Of a stretch of 64,000 bases of DNA, positions 38,690 to 49,200 are shown piece by piece. Both the position numbers and the translations under genes were made by a program. This DNA comes from a virus, in the IMG/VR virus record IMGVR_UViG_3300025151_000001, positions 1 to 64,000 of that record. One strand, written 5' to 3'. Below the pieces are notes generated by a model. The model was not told where the DNA came from. It did not search any database and saw only the letters and a list, made by a program, of their open reading frames with translations. Numbering within the stretch: the stretch's first letter is position 1; each line of letters starts with the position of its first letter.

Positions 38690-39647
38690 TTATTCCAATT
38701 TTGTAAATTCTCACAATAATAGAACAAATGTATATACTACAGTTTATGATTTTGAAGAGTTTTCAGAAACTACGGCTATTGATTCTTCCGTTGTTCTTAA
38801 TCGAATTTTCTTAGATTTTGATGCACACGATGAGAAATTAGAAGATGCATATAGTGATGTTAAGTTGATTATGCAAATGGTCAAAGATGAAGATTTAATG
38901 CATACACTATTTTTTTCAGGGAGGGGATTTCATTTATTCATTGAAGGAGAGCGCACAGACGATATTAGAAATATTCAGGCTTATTTCAAAGTCATTAAAG
39001 AATATCTTAGAAATGGTGGTGGCGGGTCTTCTCTCGATGATAGAGTAGGACAAGCAACTAGACTACGAAGAGTTCCAAATACAGTCAATATGGCTTCTGA
39101 TGATGGTCAAGGCAATCCCCTTTATTGCATCCCTCTTTTCTATGAAGACGTGATTTCAATGAATCTTAACGAAGTGATTGGAATGGCGCGAAGTCCGCGA
39201 CTTATTCCCTTCCGAAAGTCGGGGTCTAAGAGGGTGTTCTTCCCCGAACAACCCCCTATTGAGATGGTGGAGGGCGAGGTTTCTGTGCCCCAACACGACG
39301 GTAATCTCCCCATCCTTCCATGTTTATACCATGCGACTATGGTAGAGAATCCCGGTCATTTTGCTCGCGTGTATCTTGTTCAATGGTGGCGAGATATTTT
39401 GACTAATTGCACGGGAGTTCAGTTAAGAGGCGAACAAGCAAAGCCAATCATCAATAAGATTATGGATGAAATACATGAAGTTTATGGTAAATCAGAAGAC
39501 GTTTGGTTAGATTGGAATGAACGTGAATCTAGAAAGCACGTATCATATACCGTTAGAAACAATCGTTTCTCTCCTAGTTGTAAGACTCTGATTTCAAACG
39601 GATATTGCGTAGGTAAATGTTGGAGGTTCCCAAATGGAAAGAAGTGA
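38604..39647 (+). CDS. Archaeo-eukaryotic primase, PriS-PriL type fusion
   Basis: A 347-residue primase. The N-terminal AEP catalytic part has FLDFDAHD (D71, D73), SGRGFH (105-110) and DRVGQATRLRRVPNTVN. The C-terminal part has cysteines near residue 241 and in SPSCKTLISNGYCVGKCW, like the Fe-S domain of the large subunit PriL. One chain thus may do both jobs, as in several archaeal mobile elements. It makes primers for the family B polymerase. Confidence 0.85.
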   Translation: MMFPRLVWAGSHIPNAPQMKRKKVLTKNDYSNFVNSHNNRTNVYTTVYDFEEFSETTAIDSSVVLNRIFLDFDAHDEKLEDAYSDVKLIMQMVKDEDLMHTLFFSGRGFHLFIEGERTDDIRNIQAYFKVIKEYLRNGGGGSSLDDRVGQATRLRRVPNTVNMASDDGQGNPLYCIPLFYEDVISMNLNEVIGMARSPRLIPFRKSGSKRVFFPEQPPIEMVEGEVSVPQHDGNLPILPCLYHATMVENPGHFARVYLVQWWRDILTNCTGVQLRGEQAKPIINKIMDEIHEVYGKSEDVWLDWNERESRKHVSYTVRNNRFSPSCKTLISNGYCVGKCWRFPNGKK

Positions 39648-39735
39648 CTTAATGTTTTATGCTAGAATTGCGTTTTATATAACAGGCACTATTGCTTTTA
39701 TTTTAACATCAATAATGGGGGTAGCACAATGCTAA
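39634..39735 (+). CDS. 33-residue single-span membrane peptide
   Basis: MERSDLMFYARIAFYITG plus TIAFILTSIMGVAQC: one hydrophobic span. Starts over the primase stop after TGGAGGTTCCCAA and overlaps the next gene's start. Unknown function. Confidence 0.55.
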   Translation: MERSDLMFYARIAFYITGTIAFILTSIMGVAQC

Positions 39736-40424
39736 TCATAGATTCAAGAGAAAAAGAAGGTTCTAAACTAGTTCGACTAGTTGAGCAAAAGGCAAAAGCA
39801 TTAAACATCAAAACAGAAAAGAAGTGGATTGAGATTGGCGACTACGTTTTCAATGATGTGTGTTTTGAAGCGAAATCAACCACAGACTTTTTGGGTTCCG
39901 TTATTTCAAAAAGAATGTGGACTCAGATTGATAATATGGATAGAGCATATAAAACAAATATTGTTTTAATTTATGGTAATATTCAAGAAGCGATTAACAA
40001 TGTAATAGATAATGCACCAAACAATATGCCTAGGGCAACGCGAGGAATTCTTTTAAGAAACAAATTTTTGGGAGCATACGGGCGAATTATTCTAGACATG
40101 GACACTAAACCAATGTGGGTTGAATCTGAAGAGGAAGCCGCAGAAATCATTACTGCGGTGTGTAAAATGCAACCTCTAGATAGGCCTAGTATTAAGCCTA
40201 GGATTCATAAGAGACTAGCAACAGATGATTTAAGGGTTGATATGCTTTCAACCATTAAAGGAGTATCTGAATCAAAGGCAGAACGCTTGATTAACGAATT
40301 CGGTTCCATTATGGAAATCGGAGAACAGAAAGCATACGAAATTACAAAAATGGAAGGTATCGGTCCAACGGTTGCAAACCGTATTTTAGATACATTAAAC
40401 TCAGAAGATAAGGTGAGAATATGA
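39729..40424 (+). CDS. XPF/ERCC4-family nuclease with helix-hairpin-helix
   Basis: A 231-residue structure-specific nuclease. The ERCC4 core shows IIDSRE (D5), IGDYVF (G37-D38) and E47-A-K49...D53 in the place of the ERKxxxD motif (R changed to A). Residues 165-230 form two helix-hairpin-helix units (IKGVSESKAERLI, MEGIGPTVANRIL). It is like archaeal Hef/XPF without the helicase part, and could cut forks or flaps. The R-to-A change is unusual. Confidence 0.85.
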   Translation: MLIIDSREKEGSKLVRLVEQKAKALNIKTEKKWIEIGDYVFNDVCFEAKSTTDFLGSVISKRMWTQIDNMDRAYKTNIVLIYGNIQEAINNVIDNAPNNMPRATRGILLRNKFLGAYGRIILDMDTKPMWVESEEEAAEIITAVCKMQPLDRPSIKPRIHKRLATDDLRVDMLSTIKGVSESKAERLINEFGSIMEIGEQKAYEITKMEGIGPTVANRILDTLNSEDKVRI

Positions 40425-41872
40425 ATGAAGCAGAAGAATATGTTGAATTTTATGAAGAACGAGCAACGGCTTTTTCGGAGTCGCTTCCTAGATTGGTTAG
40501 GGAGTTTCAGAAGTCTGCTCTTGAAGTTTCACACATGAACGACGTGCCTGCGGCAGTATCGTTCTTTGTGATTCTAGGTCAGATTTCAAAGGATTTTGTT
40601 CAAATCGTGAATGGAAGAAATATTGAAGACTCTAGAATCCATTTCTGTTGGATTCAAACTTCGGGAACAGGGAAGTCAACCCTTTGGAACTTTGTTGGTC
40701 CGGTTGCAGAAGGTGTCTTTAGAAGAATTAATGAGAAGGGAACGCATCCTAACTTGGTTTGGAAAGACTACAATCGTCCTCAAAGTTTCGACACCTTTTC
40801 TCTAACTGACTACACAGATGCAACTCTGATTGGTGGTTTCAATAAAACAATCAATGACGAGGGTGAAGTTGAATTAGATTCTGTTCCCGGTCACTTGGAA
40901 GGTGCGGGTCTTGCCCATTGGGACGAATTTGAATATTCAGGTGTGTTCAAACCAACACAACACAATGAATCTTCTATTGTGTATCTAAATACTCTAATGA
41001 ATACACTAGCCGGTGAATCTTGGGTAATCAGTAAGGCTCTTCGTCAGTTTGATAACGAGGTAAAATACTGCCTAAGTCAACGTTCAACTATCGCTATGAC
41101 TTATCCTCCCGAGAACCTTAGTGACGTTATTGCAAATAAGGGTGTTCTTCAACGTATGCTTCTTTATGTTTGGGATGTTCCTGAACACATTCAACAAAAA
41201 ATGCGTCGTGACCAAATCATGAAAGCAGGAACCTTTGAAGAAGTCGATTCACCAATTGAGAAATTCGTAAATGGTATCTATAAAGTATATGAAGAATTGA
41301 AGAAAAAGTTCGATGAATCTGGTCGTGATGCTAAGTCAACTATCAAGTATTCCCCTGCTTTTAATGATGCTCTAATGTTAGAGTATGAAAACATGGAAGC
41401 ATTCATTAACAATACTAATGCTGACGTTCGTAAAGTGGCGCAAAACTTTACCACCCGTTTGATGAAGATTCTGATTAAGATGAGCGTTCTTTGCTGTATC
41501 GCTGAAGCGCCCTCTATTAAGAAAGCAAGCGACAAATTCGTGGTTGGGCCGAGAAACGTCCGTCAAGCGGGAAGTGTTGTCCGACAATGCTATAGCACAT
41601 TGGTTGATTGGCTAGAGCAGGGCCTCCGAGTCAAGCGACGAAGCATCGCAGAAAAGTCTCTGTTTCCTGTATTTGTTAAGGTTTATGCTGAAATGGTGAC
41701 TGAACAAAACGAAGGCTTTGTTTCAAAGAAAGACCTACTTACTAGAGTAATGAAAGAAGGCAACAAATCTCAACCATCTGTCTATAATTACTATAGAAAG
41801 ATTCAACATAAATTCAAAGAACAAAAAGAAGGACGCTCAGTCTATACTAAATTAGTTGGTGATGAAGAATGA
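40421..41872 (+). CDS. Putative replicative helicase/ATPase
   Basis: A 483-residue P-loop protein. Walker A QTSGTGKSTL near residue 79 and Walker B-like LAHWDEFEYS near 164 are visible, followed by RSTIAMTYPPE (sensor strand) and KGVLQRMLLYV with an arginine-finger-like residue. C-terminal 70 residues look like a winged helix. Gene order beside primase and polymerase suggests the main helicase, in the place of MCM. The family is not certain. Confidence 0.65.
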   Translation: MNEAEEYVEFYEERATAFSESLPRLVREFQKSALEVSHMNDVPAAVSFFVILGQISKDFVQIVNGRNIEDSRIHFCWIQTSGTGKSTLWNFVGPVAEGVFRRINEKGTHPNLVWKDYNRPQSFDTFSLTDYTDATLIGGFNKTINDEGEVELDSVPGHLEGAGLAHWDEFEYSGVFKPTQHNESSIVYLNTLMNTLAGESWVISKALRQFDNEVKYCLSQRSTIAMTYPPENLSDVIANKGVLQRMLLYVWDVPEHIQQKMRRDQIMKAGTFEEVDSPIEKFVNGIYKVYEELKKKFDESGRDAKSTIKYSPAFNDALMLEYENMEAFINNTNADVRKVAQNFTTRLMKILIKMSVLCCIAEAPSIKKASDKFVVGPRNVRQAGSVVRQCYSTLVDWLEQGLRVKRRSIAEKSLFPVFVKVYAEMVTEQNEGFVSKKDLLTRVMKEGNKSQPSVYNYYRKIQHKFKEQKEGRSVYTKLVGDEE

Positions 41873-42090
41873 AATGGGAAAACACATATAAAGTATTTGA
41901 AGTATCAAAAGGCCCGAAAGTGATTATTGAATCTCTTAACACCTATGGGGAAGAAGGTTGGGAATGTTCATCTATGGTTACAGTAGCCGGACAAAATATC
42001 GTTGTCTTCTTAAAAAGAAAGATTGAAGAAGATGTTCCTGTAGATAAAGAAGAGGCTAAACTTAGCAAACTTTGGTCTGGCGGTGAGTGA
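41869..42090 (+). CDS. DUF4177-like small protein
   Basis: A 73-residue protein matching the pattern YKVFEVSKG..VIIESLNTYGEEGWECSSM...G.NIVVFLKRK, typical of DUF4177-like proteins. Function of that family is unknown. The tail is acidic. Overlaps the helicase stop as ATGA. Confidence 0.65.
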   Translation: MKWENTYKVFEVSKGPKVIIESLNTYGEEGWECSSMVTVAGQNIVVFLKRKIEEDVPVDKEEAKLSKLWSGGE

Positions 42091-42091
42091 A

Positions 42092-42685
42092 ATGAATGTA
42101 ATGGCGATTGACTTAGAGACAAAAAATATGTCTTATGAAATTGGAGGATTTGGTAATACTCATATGTTTCAAGTTTCGACTGTGACTACTTGGGACGGTT
42201 CGACGGGGACGGCATATGTTGATGAAGCCGTTGATTCTTTCGCTAAGGGTGGTCACGTCGTCAAAAGCCTTCGTGACCTCAAATATGACCTAGACGATTT
42301 TCAGAAGACAGGAGGCCTTCTATTAGGCCACAATATCGCAGCGTTTGATTTACCTATCCTTCGAGATTCTTTGGACATATACTGCATTCGAAAGTATTTG
42401 GAGAATAAGCAATACATTGATACTAGTAAAGCATTACTTAAAGGACATGGGGAGAGATATCGTCTTCAAAATTTAGTTGAGTGTTCTTTAGGCGCTTCAA
42501 AGACTATGGATTCTGCTGATGCTCCTGCACTTTGGAAAGCAGGAGATTATGATACGGTCGTTGATTACTGTTTAAAGGACAGTCAATTAGTCTATGACCT
42601 TTGGAAATACGGTCAGAAAAATGGAATCGTTAAAGGATTTTCTGTTGAAAAAGAGGAGTTTGTTGATTTAGGAGTTGATTGGTGA
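42092..42685 (+). CDS. DEDD-type 3'-5' exonuclease (DnaQ/RNase H fold)
   Basis: A 197-residue exonuclease-like protein with AIDLET (motif I), GHNIAAFDLPIL (motif II) and VDYCLKDSQLVYDL (motif III, YxxxD), so a DEDDy enzyme. The polymerase has its own proofreading domain, so this may degrade host DNA or process primers. Start at the ATG after GGTGAGTGAA. Confidence 0.85.
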   Translation: MNVMAIDLETKNMSYEIGGFGNTHMFQVSTVTTWDGSTGTAYVDEAVDSFAKGGHVVKSLRDLKYDLDDFQKTGGLLLGHNIAAFDLPILRDSLDIYCIRKYLENKQYIDTSKALLKGHGERYRLQNLVECSLGASKTMDSADAPALWKAGDYDTVVDYCLKDSQLVYDLWKYGQKNGIVKGFSVEKEEFVDLGVDW

Positions 42686-42837
42686 TGACAGGTTGGGAAA
42701 TTTTTGCTCTTATTGTTTTTTTGTTAATTGTGCTTTTGTTATTCTTTGCAGCATTTGGCGGTTCTAATATCACCGATGAATCTGTTGAGCAATACATGGC
42801 TCGCTTAATCAATTCGCGTGATAAGAATGGGCCTTAA
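42685..42837 (+). CDS. 50-residue membrane peptide
   Basis: MTGWEIFALIVFLLIVLL then a span to about residue 24, and a polar tail TDESVEQYMARLINSR. Start overlaps the previous stop after GGTG. Likely single-span membrane protein of unknown role. Confidence 0.6.
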   Translation: MTGWEIFALIVFLLIVLLLFFAAFGGSNITDESVEQYMARLINSRDKNGP

Positions 42838-42985
42838 ACAAAGATGTCCATTTTGCGATAAACATACACTAGCGAAGCGGCTAGTCGCCTTTTATGTAGG
42901 CGCACCCGGACAAGTTAAACTGTGGGAATGTAGAGAGTGTAAGGGTATTTGGTCGAAAGACACACTTAGGGAGGTTGGGGAGTAA
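42827..42985 (+). CDS. 52-residue zinc-ribbon protein
   Basis: Starts inside the end of the membrane peptide gene. CPFCDKH near residue 7 and CRECKGIW near 35 form a standard two-knuckle zinc ribbon. Last gene of the plus-strand run; its end forms the left arm of the terminator. Confidence 0.65.
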   Translation: MGLKQRCPFCDKHTLAKRLVAFYVGAPGQVKLWECRECKGIWSKDTLREVGE

Positions 42986-43008
42986 TTTTCCCCGACCTCC
43001 CCATTTTT
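42969..43008 (+). terminator. Strong terminator ending the early/middle run
   Basis: GGGAGGTTGGGGA pairs with TCCCCGACCTCCC (one G-T) and is followed by CATTTTTT. It separates the converging early and late modules. Confidence 0.8.
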
Positions 43009-43059
43009 TGGTCTTCTAAAAGTTAATAATATTTTTCATGAACTTATTAAGTAGTTTGA

Positions 43060-44070
43060 CTAATATGTTAATGAAAAGATAGGGAATGTATTAGGTGTTG
43101 GACCGGGACTAAGTTTTGCGTTTAGAATTACACCGGGAGCAGGACTTCCACTAATTCCCGTAGTTCCACCAAATACAGTAGAAACATAAATTGTTCTACC
43201 ATCACTCGACCAATCAAAACCAGCAATAGATTCTGCGACACTTGCGGTTGCATAAATTGGTCCCACATCACGGTCGCCAAGATAAGAACTTAAATCAAGA
43301 GTATAAACCACAGAACCCATAGTGCTTACGTCATATGGTGTTGAAAGGGCGTATTCTCTAATGGCTTTATTTTGTGAAACAAAAATCTTTGTGCCGTCAT
43401 CATTAAATTTAACGCCTGTAATATTCCCATTAGCAGAAACATCGGTTATTGTTTTAGTTCCAATAGACGTAACGCTGCTTAAATTATATGCGCTATTGCA
43501 AGTATATGAACGCAATTTATTTTGAGTGCTGCTAATACCGCTTCCTACTACAACCTTAGTCCCATCATCATTCCATGCACAGGCTTGAAGACCAACAGCA
43601 CCTAATGGATTGCTAATACTACCTGCTGCTGATAAGGTGCTACTAATATCTCCGGGTGTAGCATAAGAGGCGGCAAAAAGGTCATTACTATTCCAACCGG
43701 CCACAAGAAGATATTGCCCTGTATCATCAAAGTGAATATCTCTTAACTGTTGATTACTACCTGTAATTGCTGAAATATCGTCAACCTGAACAACCAAACC
43801 ATCTGTATTCCCAATAGGTAATTCACGAACTTGTTCGGTTCCAGAATCGTAAATAGAAGGACCATTACCGGCATTGCAAATATAAAAATCCGAATCAGTT
43901 ACAGCAATTCCCGTAATAATATCTGCTCCCTGTCCACCACTTCTTGCAGTATCTTGAGTAAAGTTAAAGTTAATTCCTACCGGGCTAACGCTTGCAAATT
44001 GTGATAAGTCGAAAGGCCCTGCGGCATTTACCTTATCTTCAGCACAAGCACCTGCAACGGCTAAATACAA
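43060..44070 (-). CDS. Beta-propeller-like tail fibre protein
   Basis: A 336-residue protein, last gene of the late module. I choose a TTG at 44070 behind GGGGGCTTGAGA. It contains repeated units ending in W/F-N/D-DDGTKVxVxS and FDDTGQYLLVAG, the look of WD40/YVTN-type propeller blades (about five or six). Probably a receptor-binding or fibre protein; propellers occur in such positions. Terminal position fits a host-range gene. Confidence 0.65.
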   Translation of the reverse strand: MYLAVAGACAEDKVNAAGPFDLSQFASVSPVGINFNFTQDTARSGGQGADIITGIAVTDSDFYICNAGNGPSIYDSGTEQVRELPIGNTDGLVVQVDDISAITGSNQQLRDIHFDDTGQYLLVAGWNSNDLFAASYATPGDISSTLSAAGSISNPLGAVGLQACAWNDDGTKVVVGSGISSTQNKLRSYTCNSAYNLSSVTSIGTKTITDVSANGNITGVKFNDDGTKIFVSQNKAIREYALSTPYDVSTMGSVVYTLDLSSYLGDRDVGPIYATASVAESIAGFDWSSDGRTIYVSTVFGGTTGISGSPAPGVILNAKLSPGPTPNTFPIFSLTY

Positions 44071-44072
44071 TC

Positions 44073-45908
44073 TCAAGCCCCCAATACTACATAATTGTTG
44101 TTTCCATCTGCAATGCAAGTAACGCCATTACGAGCCGATACACTAATATCTGTTTGTGCGCCATTCATGGTATCTCCGGCACTACTACCTGCACCTGTTC
44201 GAAGTGTAAAACCATTTGCATCATTACTGAGAATAGTAAAATGAACACCCGCGCCTTGATTATCAGGGATTGTAATAACAATACTACTCCCTGTAACAAA
44301 GATGTATTTACCCGCGTGAGTTGCTTCGGTTAAAGTCGTATTTGCAGTTAAAGAAACTGTATCTAATCTAGTTGACCTAAAATTATGTCCTGTTTCAACC
44401 ACTACATCTCCATCTAAAGTAATATCGCCTGTTCCCTTCGTTTCAATTTCAATGCCTACGTTGGTATCTCCACCCGTTGCAGATAATTTAGGAGCATTAC
44501 CCGTAGCCGCGTTAGCAATAGTAAATTCATTTACTGCACTACCTGTTTCACTAAACTTGAGAAGTTCTAAAGTTCCATCACCAAGAGCATTACCGTTAAC
44601 GTCTAACATACCGCCTAATTGTGGTGTGGTATCTTCAACGACGTTAGAAATACCTGTTTGTGTATCTAAGGATAAAACATAATACCCTGTAATCAAGGGA
44701 CTTGTGGTATCAGTCATTCCAACTAAAATAACAGATTCTCCGACCTCTAAAGTCAATGCCTGTGCCGGTGACGCTGCAACTACTCTTTGGTCTGGGTTTG
44801 GATTGATACCTGTTGCTGCTGAAGCAATACCGTCAAAAACCTCACTACCCGTCAAAGTAATAGTGCAAGCAGAACTATGAATATTTTTTAAGAAGAGCAG
44901 CCTTTGGGCGCAAGAAGCAGCAGATGGTAATACGACGCTTCCCGCATTAATGAAGTAATATAAATCATTAACCCCCATAGTTGGACCGGCTTCGATTGAT
45001 GCATCGCCGAGAATGTATGCACCGGAAGATAAAGACCCAACTGTAACATCATTTGTTGTTGAAGCACCATTACTTGTTACTGAATGTAAGGTTGGGTCTG
45101 ATGCCGTTAATGCTCCAATATCACTCACAACTTCTGTTCCGGTTCTAAAATCTACATTTCCACCGCTATCTAAAACTAAGAACTTATCTGTATCTGTTCC
45201 GGCATTGACTACACTACCTAAATTTGCTGTCCCTGCAATTGTTGTTGTTCCGGCTCCATCAACGCCAAATTTAACTGCGTCAGAATTATTTCTAACTTCA
45301 AAGTCAGTATTAGCGTCATCACTACCTAAACGCATAATGATTTTTTTATCTGCATCTGTGTTATCAATGGTAAAATCTCCACCTGCTGTTGCTACCTCAA
45401 CGGTAGTTCCACCAGAAGCGGCAGTTACTTTAGACATTTCTGTATATGTTCCGCTATTGCTATATGCTAAGGAAAGAGAGTTTTTGGTTTTTCCTGTTCC
45501 AAAATATTGAACCCTCATCGGATTGCTACCCGTATGTGCAAGAACAGCAATAGGAACATCACCGGCAGTAAAGGCGGGAACCTTGTTTGCAGCGGTAGGG
45601 TTAATTACGGCTAATGCAGAAGAACGAGCAACTAATAAATGATAGCCTGTAGTATATGTTGTTGAAAGGGTAATGCCACTACCAGAAATCTCTACTCTTT
45701 CTTCATCTCTTAAAACTACACCCGCAGCAATCGTTGCCGTTGTTGCAGTAACAGAAGTAGCATCAAAACCACTAATAACATAATTTCCTGCTACACCTAA
45801 ACTAAGTGCTTTAATCAAGCCCGTGTGTGGGTTATCCACACCGTCTTCAATTTGTGTTAAAGAACCACCTGTAGCCATTTGACTATAATATCCCGGATTA
45901 CTTACCAT
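44073..45908 (-). CDS. Tail fibre-like protein
   Basis: A 611-residue protein, start at the ATG 7 bases after GAGGTGG. Rich in Thr, Ser, Gly and Ala with repeated beta motifs (e.g. TIDNTDADKKIIMRLGSD, an intramolecular pattern common in phage fibres; VSLTANTTLTEATHAGKYIFV near the end). No collagen repeats. Likely a trimeric fibre or its shaft. Confidence 0.75.
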   Translation of the reverse strand: MVSNPGYYSQMATGGSLTQIEDGVDNPHTGLIKALSLGVAGNYVISGFDATSVTATTATIAAGVVLRDEERVEISGSGITLSTTYTTGYHLLVARSSALAVINPTAANKVPAFTAGDVPIAVLAHTGSNPMRVQYFGTGKTKNSLSLAYSNSGTYTEMSKVTAASGGTTVEVATAGGDFTIDNTDADKKIIMRLGSDDANTDFEVRNNSDAVKFGVDGAGTTTIAGTANLGSVVNAGTDTDKFLVLDSGGNVDFRTGTEVVSDIGALTASDPTLHSVTSNGASTTNDVTVGSLSSGAYILGDASIEAGPTMGVNDLYYFINAGSVVLPSAASCAQRLLFLKNIHSSACTITLTGSEVFDGIASAATGINPNPDQRVVAASPAQALTLEVGESVILVGMTDTTSPLITGYYVLSLDTQTGISNVVEDTTPQLGGMLDVNGNALGDGTLELLKFSETGSAVNEFTIANAATGNAPKLSATGGDTNVGIEIETKGTGDITLDGDVVVETGHNFRSTRLDTVSLTANTTLTEATHAGKYIFVTGSSIVITIPDNQGAGVHFTILSNDANGFTLRTGAGSSAGDTMNGAQTDISVSARNGVTCIADGNNNYVVLGA

Positions 45909-45909
45909 A

Positions 45910-46248
45910 TCATTCCACCTCAATAACGAAGAAAATTTCTAAAGTTTCTGTTGATGTAAAGGGGCCTACACCATCAAATGATTCTCGTCCAAATAATAAA
46001 GAGCCATCAAAGAATCCTGCTTCACGAATTACTTTGCCGGGGATGGCAGAACCCGCAATACTTAATTTAACTTCGACAACGTTTTCAGTTGATTGGTCGT
46101 TGACTACTGTAACAGTAATTGAACCAATTGGAACATCTAAATCAGTAGCGGCGGGACTTGTTGAGTTTCCACCTAATCCAATCTTACCGCCATCAACATT
46201 ATCTTTAATGTATTTGGCTAATTGAAATCTAAGGTCATCGGTAATCAA
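45910..46248 (-). CDS. Small baseplate-like protein
   Basis: A 112-residue beta-rich protein starting at a TTG overlapping the stop before it (TTGA). Pattern of VPIGSITVTVV, IREAGFFDG and LFGRESF resembles phage baseplate/fibre-connector proteins. Position between hub and fibre supports this. Confidence 0.6.
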   Translation of the reverse strand: MITDDLRFQLAKYIKDNVDGGKIGLGGNSTSPAATDLDVPIGSITVTVVNDQSTENVVEVKLSIAGSAIPGKVIREAGFFDGSLLFGRESFDGVGPFTSTETLEIFFVIEVE

Positions 46249-49200
46249 TATTCCACATCCACTAAATCTGTTTCGGTAATTGTTCCTAATCCACCAAAGG
46301 TTGAGCCAAAACCTAGAGTAATTCCGAAACCCAAGGTCACACCCGAAGACGCTCTCTTCCTAACAAGCAGACGAAGGGGCTTGACCTTAAGTGTTTCTAA
46401 CACATCAAATGTAGAAGTATTTTCATTAAATGCTTGCTCTCGGATAGTGGCGTTGGTTTGTCTATTACTTACAAGTAATTCAGCAAATCTGTCTTCTAAC
46501 TTCTTTGAGAAAAGACCCAACTCTAAGACCATGTTTCCTGTAAGTAAGTGTTTTACTTCAAGAACGTAATATTGATTAAGTGGGATGTTTTCTCTTCTAA
46601 TTTCAACATTGATAATGTCTCCGGGTTTAAGTTGAGAAATACCTTTATGTCCAACTTCTAAAACTAACTTTTTATTTGCTCTAGTGTGTAATAAGAAAAG
46701 TTCTGTTGCCCTATCATCAACATCACTCTGAGAAGCAAGTTCTCTTTCAAACACTTCTAAAGTTTTCTTTCCGTTCTTTTTAATGTCTCTAAGATTCTTT
46801 CTAACAGTTTTGTGTTGTCTTCCAAAAACAATAATTTCGTTGTATTTATCGAAGGTTGTTGATTCGTTCTTAAAATCAAAGATTTGATATTCTCCAAAGT
46901 CTGATAAGACAACATCGGTGTAGTGGGTGTTGTCTCTCTTGGGTTTTACCTTGAATACCCCATCTTCCTCAACTAATCTAAGTTCTTTCTTTTTCGTAAT
47001 ATAGTTAATCGCTGAAAGCAAATCAACCCCTTGGAAATTTGGTGAAGCAAAACGAGGATAAGCCTGAGTTGTTAAGTCAAAGGAAATATCATTTTCTTCT
47101 AACAGGTCATTGATAATTCTTTCAGATTCATGCCCAATAGTTACACCGACTCCAATGTTTGCTCTTTTGAAGTTACCTCTCACTTGATTTGGGACAGTCA
47201 ATGTAAAGACCTCAGAAACAGAAGGAACGCCCAATGTCTTTTTCATTTCAGAGAAAGAGAAGGCAGTTCCTAATTCAGAATCCTTGGAGGTCAAGGAGGT
47301 CTTATATGTAGTAACTCCATCAGAAACACACATTTGGTAGAAACCCTGTGGAACACACGTTTTGATATTTGCAGCAGAGCGATAGACTACATTTTCTTCA
47401 GAAGAAGATTTTCTGTCCAAATCAGCAATAACATACATAGATAAAGCCGCTTCAGAGCCACCTTGATTTACATCTGTGTTATGAACAATGAATGGACCGG
47501 CCTCCTTTTCTTTAACTAGGTATGAAGAAATATTATCATAAGTTCTGTTTCTTCCATTCATTTTTGTATATCTAGATGATAACTTATTCAACTCAATAGT
47601 TTTAGGTGTGAAATCATAAGTGCAAACATGGTTGGGCTGCATAATTCTAAAATAATCATTAGCCAATTGCTTATCTGTGATAATGATATGAGTTAGAGTG
47701 CTATCCGATGTATCAATTTCATGAGACACAACATATGCAATTTTGTCTGGGTTCATTTCGTTGATTGATACTTGGTCATCTTGAAGTGCAGAGTTATCGG
47801 TATAGGCGGTTCCTTCATATCTAATCTCTTCAAATGTTCCCTGTTCTGATACCAAGTAACAACCAGAAAGACCATTGATTAAGTTTAGCCAATAATGTTC
47901 ATCAAAATCAGCAGTTTCAATTTCGTATTTATAGAAATTACCGTCACCTACTTCATTGCTCAATTGAGTTTCTGTAATTCCTGATTCAGCAGTATTAAGT
48001 TTCAGTCTGAATTTCATTCCAATATAAGCACCATCAGAGTCTTCTTCACTATTGGCCGTCTTTTCAAAGTCGTCATATCTGTAAAACTTCTGTCCATTGA
48101 CTAAACCAACCAAATAGAAATTATATAAAGAACTCAGAGCGCCGTTAATTTCTGTTAATCTAGGAGAAACCGTTCCCGGAGTTAAATTTCTAGTTGAGTC
48201 TTCAATGCTAAATCTATCCAAGAATAGAGGTAACATCTCATTTGTTAAGAAGTCATGTTCTGGATTAGATGAAGAACTACATTTCTGATAAATACCTAAT
48301 ACTTGGGAAGTGTTAGCATTGAATGTCGCTCTATGTAAATTGAGGTCTTTTCCTAAATTTGGTGGTAGGAAAATACTAGCATTATTTGTTTGAAGGCTCT
48401 GTAAAGTTCCACTATATTTCGTATTAAAGTAATCAGCATAATTGTCTTTATCAACAACAGCGCCCTTTAACATATGAATATCTGTTCTAAACTCAAATGA
48501 TTCCTTGAGTCCTCTTCCTTCAACTAAGGAATATTTTACTTCAGTCACCTTAAAAAGATTACCTGTATAAAACGCACCACTATTTGTTTTATTAGCAATA
48601 GCCGTTAATGTAATTTCTCCGCCACTCGGAGTTCCTGATACAGTTCCAATTAAATTTCCTTCACTATCACAAACAATATTGCCGTTAGCAAAATTTGTCT
48701 CATTAGACGCAGTAATCTTAAAAGGCGCTGAAGTGGTATAGTCTGAAACACTACTCACTACTGAAGTTGTTTGCGCGAGGTCAGTAAATTGGTATTCAAG
48801 TCTTGGGAGTGTAGCCTTTTTATTAGGTAAGTTCTCGGGGTCAATTTGATTAAAGTGCCAATCATAAACACATTCAGTTAATCTCATTAAACCAAACTGT
48901 TTAAGGTCTGTAACAGAATCTGAACTTGAAATGTTAAAAGTCTCATAATCAGTATCAATGTTTGATTGAACTCTAGATTGTGCTAAACTGTGGTCTTTTG
49001 GCGTTGATGAATTAACTGTGTTCGTATCTTTCTTTAACATGATAGAGTAGTTGGTTATTTCTCTAGTTAATGTAGGATTTAAAACGCTGTCCTTTCTTTT
49101 ACCACTATAAGGTTCAAGGTCAGAATTTACAAACAAGAACATTTTAGCAACTTTGGGGTCAATTTGATATAGAACATCATGGCCCCGGAAAGGACTTACG

